From UBA8752 sp965657965 (GTDB taxonomy: Bacteria; Bacteroidota; Bacteroidia; Flavobacteriales_D; Sanyastnellaceae): a stretch of DNA of 64,000 nucleotides. The DNA is taken from the NCBI GenBank assembly GCA_965657965.1, contig CBFHQM010000002.1, positions 124,001 through 188,000 of the forward strand, written 5' to 3'. Within the stretch, counting starts at the first letter, position 1, and each line of letters starts with the position of its first letter. The notes under the pieces are model-generated. The model did no database searches. It was not told where the DNA came from and worked only from the letters and a program-made list of their open reading frames with translations. This document shows positions 1 to 8,135 of this stretch, piece by piece. The translations under genes and the position numbers were made by a program.

Positions 1-1275
1 AAAAAGGCCAACACGCCAATTGGCTTTGCACCGCCTTTTATCGACGATGACACCATCCGTGCAGTGGAGCGTGTTTTGCGGTCGGGGTGGATCACCACAG
101 GCCCCGAAACTGCGGCATTTGAACAGGAACTCGCCACCTTTTGCGAAGCCGATGCTGCCGTTTGCGGTGGCTCATGGACAGGTTTGGCAGGTGTGATTCT
201 CGACTGGTTTGGCGTAGGACCTGGAGACGAGGTGATTTTGCCCTCCTACACCTATTGCGCAACAGCCAATGTTGTTCTTCACCGAGGGGCCACCCCCATT
301 TTGGTCGACCTTCCTGCGCCCACAGGACAGGATGGTTTTAACCTGACTTGGGCCTCCATCCTGCCCCACCTCAGCCACCGGACCAAAGTCATCATGCCGG
401 TGGACATCGGAGGCTGGCCAACGTCCATCGGAGATTGGAAGACGGAACTCCAAGACTGGGTTCACCATCACGGATTTCAAGCAACAAACGACGTACAGGC
501 TAAATTGGGACGGCCCCTTTTGCTGTTGGATGCCGCACATTCCTTGGGCGCCTCCATCGATGGACATCGTGTGGGTGCACAGGCGGACCTGTCCGTCTTT
601 TCTTTCCATGCCGTCAAGAACCTGACCACGGCCGAAGGCGGTGCTGTGACCCTCTCCCTTCCTCCAACATTCGACAGTCTCTCGGTCCATCGAACCCTGC
701 GGATGCTCTGCCTCCATGGCCAAAGCAAAGACGCCGCTTCGAAATACAATTCGGCCGGACGTGACGCCTGGCGATACGACGTTGTGACGCCCGGATACAA
801 GTGCAACATGACCGACATCCAGGCAGCCATGGGCAGGGTGGCCTTGGCGCGCTATGCCCAAGACCTTCAAAGGAGACATGAACTGGCTGACCGTTACGAC
901 CGTGCTTTTTCAAATTGGCCTCCGGCAAGAATACCCCTGCGACGCGATGCTCGCCGACAGACCTCCGACCACCTTTATGCATTGAGGATGCCTGAATTGT
1001 CTGAGCACGAAAGGGATGCACTAATTCAGGAATTAAAAATGGCCGCGATTGCCACCAATGTGCACTTTCAACCCCTCCCCATGTTGACCGCATATGCTGA
1101 GCGTGGACACCGGATAGAAGACCACCCAGAATCTATGGCCGCGTACAAATGCGAGGTGAGTCTTCCATTGCACCTGCACCTCTCTTTTGACGATGTAGAC
1201 CGTGTGATCAAGGCAGTAAAATCCGCGTACACTCGCCTGATTGACCAACGAACACCCGGATCAGAGACGGCATGA
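1..1275 (+). CDS. DegT/DnrJ/EryC1/StrS aminotransferase, 5' end cut by window edge
   Basis: A PLP-dependent sugar aminotransferase that would convert a nucleotide-linked keto-sugar to an amino sugar for a surface glycan. The frame is open from base 1 and the first residues (IGFAPPFIDDDTI) match the usual N-terminus of the family, so the true start lies a few codons to the left; the GTG at 64 is internal. The PLP lysine sits in SFHAVKNLTTAEGG (codon 616-618, residue 206 counted from base 1), and the cofactor-binding Asp in LLLDAAHS. The length of about 424 residues or slightly more is somewhat above average. The last bases overlap the next ATG (ATGA), so it is co-translated with a sugar transferase. 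This pairing is typical of capsule or O-antigen loci. The exact sugar cannot be told from sequence. Confidence 0.9.
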   Translation, partial: KKANTPIGFAPPFIDDDTIRAVERVLRSGWITTGPETAAFEQELATFCEADAAVCGGSWTGLAGVILDWFGVGPGDEVILPSYTYCATANVVLHRGATPILVDLPAPTGQDGFNLTWASILPHLSHRTKVIMPVDIGGWPTSIGDWKTELQDWVHHHGFQATNDVQAKLGRPLLLLDAAHSLGASIDGHRVGAQADLSVFSFHAVKNLTTAEGGAVTLSLPPTFDSLSVHRTLRMLCLHGQSKDAASKYNSAGRDAWRYDVVTPGYKCNMTDIQAAMGRVALARYAQDLQRRHELADRYDRAFSNWPPARIPLRRDARRQTSDHLYALRMPELSEHERDALIQELKMAAIATNVHFQPLPMLTAYAERGHRIEDHPESMAAYKCEVSLPLHLHLSFDDVDRVIKAVKSAYTRLIDQRTPGSETA

Positions 1276-1859
1276 AACGACTCATGGACATTTTGGCCTC
1301 TGCCACATTGCTTGTCCTTCTCTGCCCCATCATGGTCGGGCTGGCCCTTTGGATAAGATGGAAAGATGGGGCTCCCGTGCTTTTTCGACAGGAACGCATC
1401 GGCCGGAACGGTGTGCCGTTTGACATCTTCAAATTCCGGACCATGCGTCTCCAGCAAGCCGGCGACTTGGCGGTAACCTCGGGAGATGGAGATGAACGCA
1501 TTACCTCCACAGGAAAGCGCATGCGCTCACGCAGATTGGACGAATTTCCTCAATTGTGGAATGTCCTGAAAGGCGACATGAGCTTTGTCGGGCCGCGACC
1601 CGAGGTGGCATCCTACGTGGATGTCCAAAGTGAAGCTTGGAAAAGTGTGCTTTCCGTGCGCCCCGGCATCACAGGGCCAGACGCTCTGGCCTTCCGCAAC
1701 GAAGGTGAATTGCTGTCCCAAGTCCCGGATGCGGACCAACATTACCGAGACACCCTTTTGCCTCAAAAGCTGGCCATTCAGGTAGACTACGTCGCGAACC
1801 GCACCTTGGCGGGCGACTTGGCCATCTTATTCCGAACGCTCGGCGTTCTGCGGGGCTGA
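1272..1859 (+). CDS. Initiating sugar transferase (PglC/WcaJ-type phosphoglycosyltransferase, short form)
   Basis: A monotopic phosphoglycosyl transferase that moves a sugar-1-phosphate from a UDP-sugar to undecaprenyl phosphate at the inner face of the cytoplasmic membrane, the first step of a lipid-linked glycan. The 195 residues match the minimal PglC-like core. One hydrophobic re-entrant segment lies at about 7-28, followed by KFRTMR and the catalytic Asp-Glu pair D90-E91 in RRLDEFPQLWNVLKGDMS, then VGPRPE. The start overlaps the aminotransferase stop by 4 nt, which suggests that the aminotransferase helps make its substrate. The 3' end overlaps the convergent SirB1-like gene by 33 bp. 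Confidence 0.93.
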   Translation: MKRLMDILASATLLVLLCPIMVGLALWIRWKDGAPVLFRQERIGRNGVPFDIFKFRTMRLQQAGDLAVTSGDGDERITSTGKRMRSRRLDEFPQLWNVLKGDMSFVGPRPEVASYVDVQSEAWKSVLSVRPGITGPDALAFRNEGELLSQVPDADQHYRDTLLPQKLAIQVDYVANRTLAGDLAILFRTLGVLRG

Positions 1860-2735
1860 ACACCCTTCCACAAAGAAGAGCAACTCTCGAAGTCGCTCCG
1901 CTTGTGCCAAATCCTCTTGGCGTTCGTAAGCGTACGCCAAGTTGCCAATCAACCGGCGCAAAACGTCGACTGGATGGCACGGTCCGCAGCTTTGCTGCTC
2001 CACTGGCAAATCCAAATGGCCGAGAAAAGCACTGACTTCTCCAGGATGAATCACATCCCCCTGATTGAATGGATTGATGTAAAACAATACGCTTCCGGGA
2101 CTACCGCCTTCGGTGAACTCCCCCAGATGCCCCCCATCACAATACGCAAGAAGAAAGTGGTTGGGCAAATTCACACCGTGGATGGGCAGCCCCAATTCCT
2201 GGGCCATGCCCAAATAGAGTGCACCCAGCGCCAATGAATTCCCTTTGCGCTGCCTGATCACTTCTCCGGGCAAGGCATGGGTGGTGCGCGCAGCACCTCC
2301 ACGTGTCCCCTCAAAACCATGGTGCTCGAAGAAAATCCGGTTGATCACTTTGACCTGCTCCAACGCAGTCATGTCGTCGTTCAGCTCCAACCAAATGTCT
2401 TGACGGATGCGCTGTACATCTTCTCGCAACGCCTTTAAATCCGTTGCGGGATCAACATACTGGTCCACCAGCACCATGGCCTCGGCCAAATGGTGGTCGT
2501 TAGATTCTACCCAATCTGCGAAGGAAGACCGCACCTCATCCGTGGCCAATTGGTCCAGCAACGCTTTCGCCCGATTTTGAAAGACATCGCCGTGCCCTTC
2601 TTCTTCAAGAGCTTGCCTTAGCTCGGGCACTGCAGCTTCTCCAATGCGTTCGAGCTCACGCTTTACAGTCGTGTAAATGCCCTCATCTGGGTCTTCCAGG
2701 AGGGAAATCAGGGCATGCATTTCGGAAACACTCAT
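1827..2735 (-). CDS. SirB1-like protein (transglutaminase-like core 2 plus TPR)
   Basis: 302 residues. An N-terminal HEAT-like helical stretch (about 10-60) leads into the Transglut_core2 domain at about 90-210, with the family pattern of small residues GNSLALGALYLGMAQELGLP followed by NHFLLAY. No catalytic Cys is visible at the transglutaminase position, as usual for SirB1-like proteins, so it is probably non-enzymatic. A TPR-like C-terminus follows (VLRRLIGNLAYAYERQEDLAQAERL). The role of the family is not well defined. A TAATTTG box lies 22 nt upstream of the ATG, and the gene is divergent from the rhomboid gene. Confidence 0.8.
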   Translation of the reverse strand: MSVSEMHALISLLEDPDEGIYTTVKRELERIGEAAVPELRQALEEEGHGDVFQNRAKALLDQLATDEVRSSFADWVESNDHHLAEAMVLVDQYVDPATDLKALREDVQRIRQDIWLELNDDMTALEQVKVINRIFFEHHGFEGTRGGAARTTHALPGEVIRQRKGNSLALGALYLGMAQELGLPIHGVNLPNHFLLAYCDGGHLGEFTEGGSPGSVLFYINPFNQGDVIHPGEVSAFLGHLDLPVEQQSCGPCHPVDVLRRLIGNLAYAYERQEDLAQAERLRELLFFVEGCSAPQNAERSE

Positions 2736-2757
2736 TACCAGACGGTTTGTGTGACAG

Positions 2758-2764
2758 CAAATTA
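2758..2764 (-). promoter_or_regulatory. -7 box (TAATTTG) for the SirB1-like gene
   Basis: TAATTTG on the minus strand, 22 nt before the ATG at 2735. It is a 7-nt variant of the Bacteroidota -7 consensus TAnnTTTG. No clear -33 element. Confidence 0.4.
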
Positions 2765-2783
2765 ATCCTGAACCTGTTCGCGC

Positions 2784-2790
2784 TATTTTG
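2784..2790 (+). promoter_or_regulatory. -7 box (TATTTTG) for the rhomboid gene
   Basis: TATTTTG ends 5 nt before the GTG start at 2796. The spacing matches that at many other genes of the window and supports this GTG as the start. Confidence 0.5.
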
Positions 2791-2795
2791 CACCC

Positions 2796-3626
2796 GTGGC
2801 TTCTTATTCAAACGACGATGTGAATGCAACTCCTCCCCCTCAATTCGGGGAGGTTTCTCACTCATCCTCAGCACCTTCGCCTTCAAACTCAAGTCATCCA
2901 CCAGGCGATGTCGGTATCGCGCCTGGGGCTCGGCCGTGGCGTGTTCATCGTCGTTTCCCACCATCCAGACCCAACGGCAGGCCCGATGAAACCACACTTG
3001 CAGCCGACCGCAAACGAATCAAATTGGCCTTAACAGTGACCCTAGGTCTGTTGATTTTGGTTTGGGGCGCCTTTTTCATTGACCTCCAATTTGACCTCGA
3101 GTGGAGACGGTTTGGCAATCGCCCCTTGAGATGGAACGGCCTGGTGGGAATTTTCTCGATGCCTTTTTTACACGGAGACTTCAAACACCTGTGGGGCAAC
3201 ACCGTGTCTTTTTTCACCCTCTGCGCCATGCTGATCTACTTCTACCGAGGTGTCGGCCTGAAAGTATTGGCTTGGACTTGGTTCGGTGCTGGTGTGCTGT
3301 TATGGTTGAGCGGAGCACCGGGAAACCACATTGGGCTAAGCGGTGTGGTATACGCGCTGGCTTCCTTTCTCTTTTTGAGTGGGCTAATACGGATGCACCC
3401 GCACCTGATTCGCGTCGCCATGGTCGTGGCCTTCCTTTACGGGAGCATTGTCTGGGGCGTTTTCCCCATTGAAACCGGCGTGAGTTGGCAAGGACACCTC
3501 TCCGGCGCTGCACTCGGTGGACTACTCGCCATTGTATGGAGAAAACAAGGCCCTCAACGCCCCCCGATCCCTGTGGACGAAGAGGAGGACGAAGAACTCC
3601 ATTCGGACTCCCCGCAGGTGTCCTAA
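2796..3626 (+). CDS. Rhomboid-family intramembrane serine protease
   Basis: Integral membrane protease that would cleave transmembrane substrates inside the bilayer. After a Pro/Ser-rich, probably disordered cytosolic N-terminus (1-75) come about six hydrophobic segments. The rhomboid signatures are in order: HGDFKHLWGN (about 126-135), the nucleophile Ser182 in GLSG, and His234 in SWQGHLSGAALGG, giving the Ser-His dyad. The tail is acidic (EEEDEE). The start is GTG, chosen because TATTTTG lies 5 nt upstream. Substrate unknown. It ends 13 bp before the convergent dnaN. Confidence 0.9.
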   Translation: MASYSNDDVNATPPPQFGEVSHSSSAPSPSNSSHPPGDVGIAPGARPWRVHRRFPPSRPNGRPDETTLAADRKRIKLALTVTLGLLILVWGAFFIDLQFDLEWRRFGNRPLRWNGLVGIFSMPFLHGDFKHLWGNTVSFFTLCAMLIYFYRGVGLKVLAWTWFGAGVLLWLSGAPGNHIGLSGVVYALASFLFLSGLIRMHPHLIRVAMVVAFLYGSIVWGVFPIETGVSWQGHLSGAALGGLLAIVWRKQGPQRPPIPVDEEEDEELHSDSPQVS

Positions 3627-3639
3627 AAAGAAGGAGAGT

Positions 3640-4761
3640 TTAGGCGTTGAGCATCACCGGCATCACCAACATGAGGATGTCCTCACCACTGGCAGCACCT
3701 TCTTGCTGTGGACGAATGATGCCCGCGCGGTTGGGTGCACTCAATTCCAATGTGATGTCTTTCGCATCGAGGTTGTTGAGCATGTCCAAAAGGAACCGGC
3801 TGTTGAACCCGATTTCCATGTCGTCCCCGGTGTAACTGCACGCCAAGTTCTCGCGTGCTTCGTTGGCGAAGTCCACGTCTTCTGCGCTGATCGTGAGGCT
3901 ACTGCCTGCAAGGGACAAACGCACCTGGTGCGTGGTCTTGTTGGCGAAAATGGCCACACGGCGAATGCTGCGTTGAAAGTCCTTCCGGTCAATCGTCATG
4001 CAGTTCGGATTGTCCTTTGGAATGACCGCCTCATAATTCGGGTACTTGCCTTCGATCAGACGACACACCACATCCATCTCTCCGTATTTGAAGTGCGCAT
4101 TGGCTTCGTTAAACGACACCACCACTTCATCCGTCATGGGAAGGGTCCCCTTGAGCAAGTTCAGCGGCTTTTTAGGCACGATCATCTCTGCATTTTCCGG
4201 CGCCGAAGCGTCTTTCCGAGCGTAACGTACCAGGCGGTGGGCATCGGTCGCCACAAAGCTCAAATGGTCATTTCGCAATTCGAAAAAGATGCCGCTCATG
4301 ACCGGACGCAGGTCATCGCTGCCCGCAGCGAATAGCGTTCGACTAATGGCTTCGGCCAAGGTGTCGGAGTCCAACGTCACAGAAGCTGCCCCTTCGAGTT
4401 CAGGAGTTCTTGGAAATTCATCGGCGTGTGCACCGGCCAGTTTGTACTTGCCCGCCTCACTGGTCATTTCCACCCCGCATGTTTTGGGATCCACCTTGAA
4501 GGTCAAGGGTAAATCTTCAAACGTTTTGAGGATGTCCAACAACATTTTGGCTGGAATCGCGATGGCGCCTTCTTCCTCGGCGGTCACCTCGACCGATGTG
4601 GTCATGGTTGTCTCGAGGTCACTGGCACTAATGGAGGCTTTCCCCGGAGCGATCTCAAACAAAAAATTGTCGAGAATGGGAAGCGTGTTGCTGCTATTGA
4701 GCACACCACTGATGGCCTGAAGTTGGCGAAGCAAAGCGGTACTGGATACGATGAACTGCAT
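3640..4761 (-). CDS. dnaN: DNA polymerase III subunit beta (sliding clamp)
   Basis: Ring-forming processivity clamp of the replicase. The 373-residue length is standard and the whole protein aligns by eye with the three-domain clamp (MQFIVSSTALLRQLQAISGVL at the start, LVMPVMLNA at the end). The Bacteroidota branch often has dnaN away from dnaA, as here. A TATTTTCG box lies 17 nt upstream of the ATG. Its neighbours are not replication genes. Confidence 0.97.
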   Translation of the reverse strand: MQFIVSSTALLRQLQAISGVLNSSNTLPILDNFLFEIAPGKASISASDLETTMTTSVEVTAEEEGAIAIPAKMLLDILKTFEDLPLTFKVDPKTCGVEMTSEAGKYKLAGAHADEFPRTPELEGAASVTLDSDTLAEAISRTLFAAGSDDLRPVMSGIFFELRNDHLSFVATDAHRLVRYARKDASAPENAEMIVPKKPLNLLKGTLPMTDEVVVSFNEANAHFKYGEMDVVCRLIEGKYPNYEAVIPKDNPNCMTIDRKDFQRSIRRVAIFANKTTHQVRLSLAGSSLTISAEDVDFANEARENLACSYTGDDMEIGFNSRFLLDMLNNLDAKDITLELSAPNRAGIIRPQQEGAASGEDILMLVMPVMLNA

Positions 4762-4778
4762 TCGGATGTAATGGACAT

Positions 4779-4786
4779 CGAAAATA
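4779..4786 (-). promoter_or_regulatory. -7 box (TATTTTCG) for dnaN
   Basis: Minus-strand TATTTTCG, one change from TAnnTTTG, 17 nt before the dnaN ATG, so a short leader is expected here. Confidence 0.5.
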
Positions 4787-4890
4787 CATGCAGACGTGGC
4801 CCCGGCCTGCTCAATTCTCTGTCACTTTTTCACAACAGGCCAACCACTGCCAAAGGGGACCATTGCATTGCACAAACCAAGCTTCCTGCC

Positions 4891-4898
4891 TATTTTCC
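4891..4898 (+). promoter_or_regulatory. -7 box (TATTTTCC) with upstream TTG
   Basis: TATTTTCC ends 4 nt before the ATG at 4903. TTGC at 4868-4871 lies about 20 nt upstream and fits the -33 TTG element of Bacteroidota promoters. Confidence 0.5.
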
Positions 4899-4902
4899 GG
4901 AC

Positions 4903-5259
4903 ATGATGAAAATCGCCTTTTCACGATGTGCTTGCATGGTTCTCTTGAGCCTTGGACTTTTCACTGCAGGCCTTCAAGCCCAAGAGGCCAGTGTTACCGG
5001 CGAGCCCGACGCCATCCTGGCCAGCATTGAGGGGCCTTTGACACGCGAGGTGCTCAACGCAACGCGCATCTCCTTGGAGGACATGGGGCACACTTTCCAT
5101 TACGGCGGGTTTCAATTCCGTCCCGACGGCCTTCTGATTGGCGTCGAAATCGTCCTCAAAGTGGACGACCAGACCTACCGAGAATACGTCGAGTTTGTGA
5201 GCGAAACATGTGTGTTGAAGCTTTCTAAGCTGAATGGCATCAGGATGGAAGGCTGCTAA
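4903..5259 (+). CDS. Small secreted protein of unknown function
   Basis: 118 residues with a clear signal peptide (basic N-terminus, hydrophobic core about 9-22, cleavage near LQAQEA). The mature part of about 95 residues has two cysteines near the C-terminus and no motif I recognise. The frame is open further upstream, but the promoter box at 4891 and the signal peptide set the start at the ATG at 4903. It is divergent from dnaN, and its last 20 bp overlap the convergent GT9 gene. Confidence 0.65.
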   Translation: MMKIAFSRCACMVLLSLGLFTAGLQAQEASVTGEPDAILASIEGPLTREVLNATRISLEDMGHTFHYGGFQFRPDGLLIGVEIVLKVDDQTYREYVEFVSETCVLKLSKLNGIRMEGC

Positions 5260-6313
5260 CGCCAACCATTCCCTTGAGCACCGCTTCGACGGTTAAGTTT
5301 TCGCCGCAGCGAAAATGACCACGTGGGCACTGCCTCAAACCATGCACGCCGCACGGCTTGCACTCCAGCTCTACTGATTTCGAGGGCAATTCAACGTTGC
5401 ACCCCCACCCTTCGCTAATGGCCAAGGGCAGCGCGCCAAAACCAAAACTTGGCGTCGTGCTACAGAACACCCCTACGACCGGACATCGCACCGCTCCCGC
5501 CATGTGCAATGGCGCGCTGTCATTGCTGACTGCGACTTTGGCCGAGGCCATCAAGGCTGCAGTCTCCAAAAGGGACAGTTCACCGGCGCAAACCAAAGGC
5601 GGTGAACTGCACGCTTTTGCAATGGTCTCCAGTCGATCGGCATCTCCCTTTCCCCCGATCAAAATCACAGGCACATTGGGCCAACGGGCAGAGGCCGCGT
5701 TGGCCAAGGCCGTCCACTGGTGAGGCGGCCAGCGTTTGGTTGCCCAAACACTGCCAGGTGCAAGCACAACTGCACCGGACGGCCATGCTGAAGCGGCAGC
5801 CATGTGCTCAGCCTGCGGATGCAACTTCGGCATTTCTTGAGTGAGGTCAAATTCCCCAACAGCGTCTTGAATGTGACGGTGATTGCGCTCGATTTCGTGA
5901 TGACCGTCCCCCAAACCGTGAGCAAAAGCCTGCACCCGACCCCCTCGGCTGCCAGGTGCGCCTTGGAATGCCGTTCTACGGGTCGCCCCAGACCAACGCG
6001 ACACCCAAGCCATGCTGCCAAAACGGTGCAAATTGACCACGTAATCCGCTGCGCCTGTTCTCACGGCCCGGGCCATGGTCAAAAGGCGAACATACTTCTT
6101 CCAATCCCTTCGGTCCCAAACCAACACCTCGCTTACAAAAGGGTGACCTTCAAAGAACCCCTCCGCGCCTTTGCGAACCAGCACCCGAACGGGATCTTCG
6201 GGAAATTGCCTGTGCCAGGACTCCATCAACGCCGTGGACAACACCACATCGCCCAAAAAAGCTGGCTGAAGAACAAGAAGTCCCCCGGAACGGTGCGCAA
6301 GAGGCTGACTCAT
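5240..6313 (-). CDS. Glycosyltransferase family 9 (heptosyltransferase-like)
   Basis: 357 residues. N-terminal LLVLQPAFLGDVVLSTALM and the C-terminal SNDSAPLHMAGAV signature are those of GT9 (ADP-heptose:LPS heptosyltransferase) enzymes, which act in LPS core assembly at the cytoplasmic face of the inner membrane. Four cysteines near the C-terminus (CNVELPSKSVELECKPCG) are a common Bacteroidota variant. The start overlaps the stop of dapD (4 nt), so the two are co-transcribed although functionally unrelated. Confidence 0.85.
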   Translation of the reverse strand: MSQPLAHRSGGLLVLQPAFLGDVVLSTALMESWHRQFPEDPVRVLVRKGAEGFFEGHPFVSEVLVWDRRDWKKYVRLLTMARAVRTGAADYVVNLHRFGSMAWVSRWSGATRRTAFQGAPGSRGGRVQAFAHGLGDGHHEIERNHRHIQDAVGEFDLTQEMPKLHPQAEHMAAASAWPSGAVVLAPGSVWATKRWPPHQWTALANAASARWPNVPVILIGGKGDADRLETIAKACSSPPLVCAGELSLLETAALMASAKVAVSNDSAPLHMAGAVRCPVVGVFCSTTPSFGFGALPLAISEGWGCNVELPSKSVELECKPCGVHGLRQCPRGHFRCGENLTVEAVLKGMVGVSSLPS

Positions 6314-7167
6314 ACTGCCACTGCGTGGGTTCTCAAGGCGTCGTTCAACGAAGTTTTCCGATCGGTGCTTTCCTTTCTATGGCCCACAATCAAAGCACAA
6401 GGGACACCAAAATCTCCTGCGGGAAATGACTTCTGTCGGGTCCCTGGAATCACAACTGCCCGGGGCGGAACAACGCCAAAGTGCTCCACCACTTCGTCTC
6501 CAGTCACATCCAAAATTCGCGTGCTTGCCGTGAGCACGACCCCCGCACCCAGAACCGCCTCGCGGCCGATTCGGACACCCTCTACAACAATGGCCCTAGA
6601 CCCAATAAACGCGCCGTCTTCCACAATCACGGGTGCAGCTTGAAGTGGCTCTAAAACACCACCAATGCCCACGCCACCACTCAGGTGAACATCGGCTCCA
6701 ATTTGAGCACACGACCCCACAGTGGCCCAAGTGTCCACCATGGTGCCCTTGTCCACGAAAGCGCCGATGTTCACATAACTCGGCATCATCACCACGCCGC
6801 GACCAAGAAAAGCGCCATACCGCGCAATCGCATGGGGAACCACCCGTACGCCCGCCTCCGGATGATTGCGCTTGAGTGCCATCTTGTCGTGGAATTGAAA
6901 CGGACCAACCTCCTCCACGGTCATTTCGCGCATGGGGAAATACATGACCACCGCTTTTTTGACCCATTCGTTCACTTGCCAACCCGAGTCAATCGGTTCT
7001 GCGCAACGAAGGCGCCCCTGGTCTAAACCTTGAATGACCGAATTGACCGCCTCTTTTGCCGCCTCAGCTTGGCGGTTTTCAGGCGAATCCCATGCCCATT
7101 CAATGGTCTTTCGGACCGATGCCCATTCAACTTGTGGTGTGGTCTCCCTGTCGTTCGCCTTCTCCAT
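6310..7167 (-). CDS. dapD: 2,3,4,5-tetrahydropyridine-2,6-dicarboxylate N-succinyltransferase
   Basis: Trimeric acyltransferase of the succinylase branch of lysine and diaminopimelate synthesis. 285 residues. The N-terminal helical domain contains YFPMREMT; the left-handed beta-helix of hexapeptide repeats (about 125-225) includes GIGGVLEPLQAAPVIVEDGAFIG, typical of DapD. It makes precursors for peptidoglycan. A TATCTTCG box lies 4 nt upstream of the ATG. Confidence 0.95.
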   Translation of the reverse strand: MEKANDRETTPQVEWASVRKTIEWAWDSPENRQAEAAKEAVNSVIQGLDQGRLRCAEPIDSGWQVNEWVKKAVVMYFPMREMTVEEVGPFQFHDKMALKRNHPEAGVRVVPHAIARYGAFLGRGVVMMPSYVNIGAFVDKGTMVDTWATVGSCAQIGADVHLSGGVGIGGVLEPLQAAPVIVEDGAFIGSRAIVVEGVRIGREAVLGAGVVLTASTRILDVTGDEVVEHFGVVPPRAVVIPGTRQKSFPAGDFGVPCALIVGHRKESTDRKTSLNDALRTHAVAV

Positions 7168-7171
7168 GCGG

Positions 7172-7179
7172 CGAAGATA
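7172..7179 (-). promoter_or_regulatory. -7 box (TATCTTCG) for dapD
   Basis: Minus-strand TATCTTCG ends 4 nt before the ATG at 7167. With a start site 4-7 nt after the box the mRNA would be leaderless or nearly so. Confidence 0.6.
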
Positions 7180-7202
7180 CCCGAGCCAATCGAGGTTGGC
7201 GG

Positions 7203-7210
7203 TAAATTTG
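7203..7210 (+). promoter_or_regulatory. -7 box (TAAATTTG) for ruvX
   Basis: Exact TAnnTTTG match ending 4 nt before the ATG at 7215; divergent from the dapD box. Confidence 0.65.
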
Positions 7211-7214
7211 CATC

Positions 7215-7625
7215 ATGGCGCGATTCATTGCATTCGACTACGGCACACGGAGAATTGGGGTTGCTGTAACAGACTCTGGCGCCATGATTGCAGCGCCCGA
7301 GGGCACGTACTCCCCCCAAGAGCTGGACAGACAAATCCAACGTCTTCTTGAGGCGGAGCCCTGTGCTGGTTTTGTTGTCGGCATGCCGGGGTTGCTCACA
7401 GACCAGATCACAGACAGCACTGGGCCGATTCAAACTTTTGTCGCTCAGTTAAAAAAACGCCACCCGACGCTGTCGGTGGAATTGGTGGACGAAGACCACA
7501 CCAGCCAAGAAGCCGCAATGGCCATGGTGCATTCTGGGATGAGAAAGTCAAAGCGAAGAGCCAAAGGTCAAATTGACCAGATTGCCGCCACCTTGATCTT
7601 GCAACGGTTCTTGGACGCGCGTTGA
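7215..7625 (+). CDS. ruvX: Putative pre-16S rRNA nuclease / Holliday junction resolvase RuvX (YqgF)
   Basis: 136 residues, the standard YqgF length, with the RNase-H-like fold acidic residues visible: D8 in FDYGTRRIGVAV, E93 in VDEDHTSQEA, and D121 in KGQIDQIAATLIL. The family trims the 5' end of 16S rRNA and has been proposed to resolve recombination junctions. It is a single-gene unit with its own promoter box and ends 4 bp before the convergent HAD-like gene. Confidence 0.93.
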   Translation: MARFIAFDYGTRRIGVAVTDSGAMIAAPEGTYSPQELDRQIQRLLEAEPCAGFVVGMPGLLTDQITDSTGPIQTFVAQLKKRHPTLSVELVDEDHTSQEAAMAMVHSGMRKSKRRAKGQIDQIAATLILQRFLDAR

Positions 7626-7629
7626 TCAA

Positions 7630-8088
7630 TCAGCCTTTGCCGCTGTCTTCGTTGCCCTTGAAGACCTCGATTTCGCGTGTGGTCTTGACCAAATCTGTGA
7701 ATCGATCCACATAACGGGTTGCACGCACCACATGGTTGTCGATCCAATGGTAATTCCCGCCACGCGGCTTCCCCATGAGGAGACCGTGGTACTTGAATCC
7801 ATGCTCAGCGAACCAAGCCTCAGTCACCACCCGATGCTCTTCTGTGCGGCTGGTGAAAAAGGTAATGATGTGACCTTCATCATACCAGCGATTGAGTGTG
7901 TCTAACGCATCAGGAAAAGGCGCACATGTGGCCATTCGCTCCGGCTGTTCGTTGGGGACATCCTCTGTGATGGTCCCATCAATGTCAATCAAGAAGTTCT
8001 TGACTTCTTCGGGCAATTGAGGGGACGCTTCTCTTCCTTCCGAATCTTGGACGGCTTGAAGCGAGGGGTTGGGGTTGTTTTTGGGCAT
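7630..8088 (-). CDS. HAD-like phosphatase family protein
   Basis: 152 residues from the ATG at 8088. The HAD nucleophile motif is FLIDIDGTI (D35 and D37), followed by FFTSRTEEH (second-motif region) and a C-terminal part with KPRGGNYHWIDNH (conserved Lys and Asp). Small Bacteroidota proteins of this type are often labelled phosphoheptose isomerase, without support here. The frame stays open into the bshC end; an alternative ATG at 8118 would add 10 residues. I chose 8088 because conserved sequence starts well after it. The substrate is unknown. Confidence 0.75.
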   Translation of the reverse strand: MPKNNPNPSLQAVQDSEGREASPQLPEEVKNFLIDIDGTITEDVPNEQPERMATCAPFPDALDTLNRWYDEGHIITFFTSRTEEHRVVTEAWFAEHGFKYHGLLMGKPRGGNYHWIDNHVVRATRYVDRFTDLVKTTREIEVFKGNEDSGKG

Positions 8089-8135
8089 GACGGTTTGCGC
8101 TTTTCGCGAAAGGGTCATTGCCTTCCAAGCCAAAT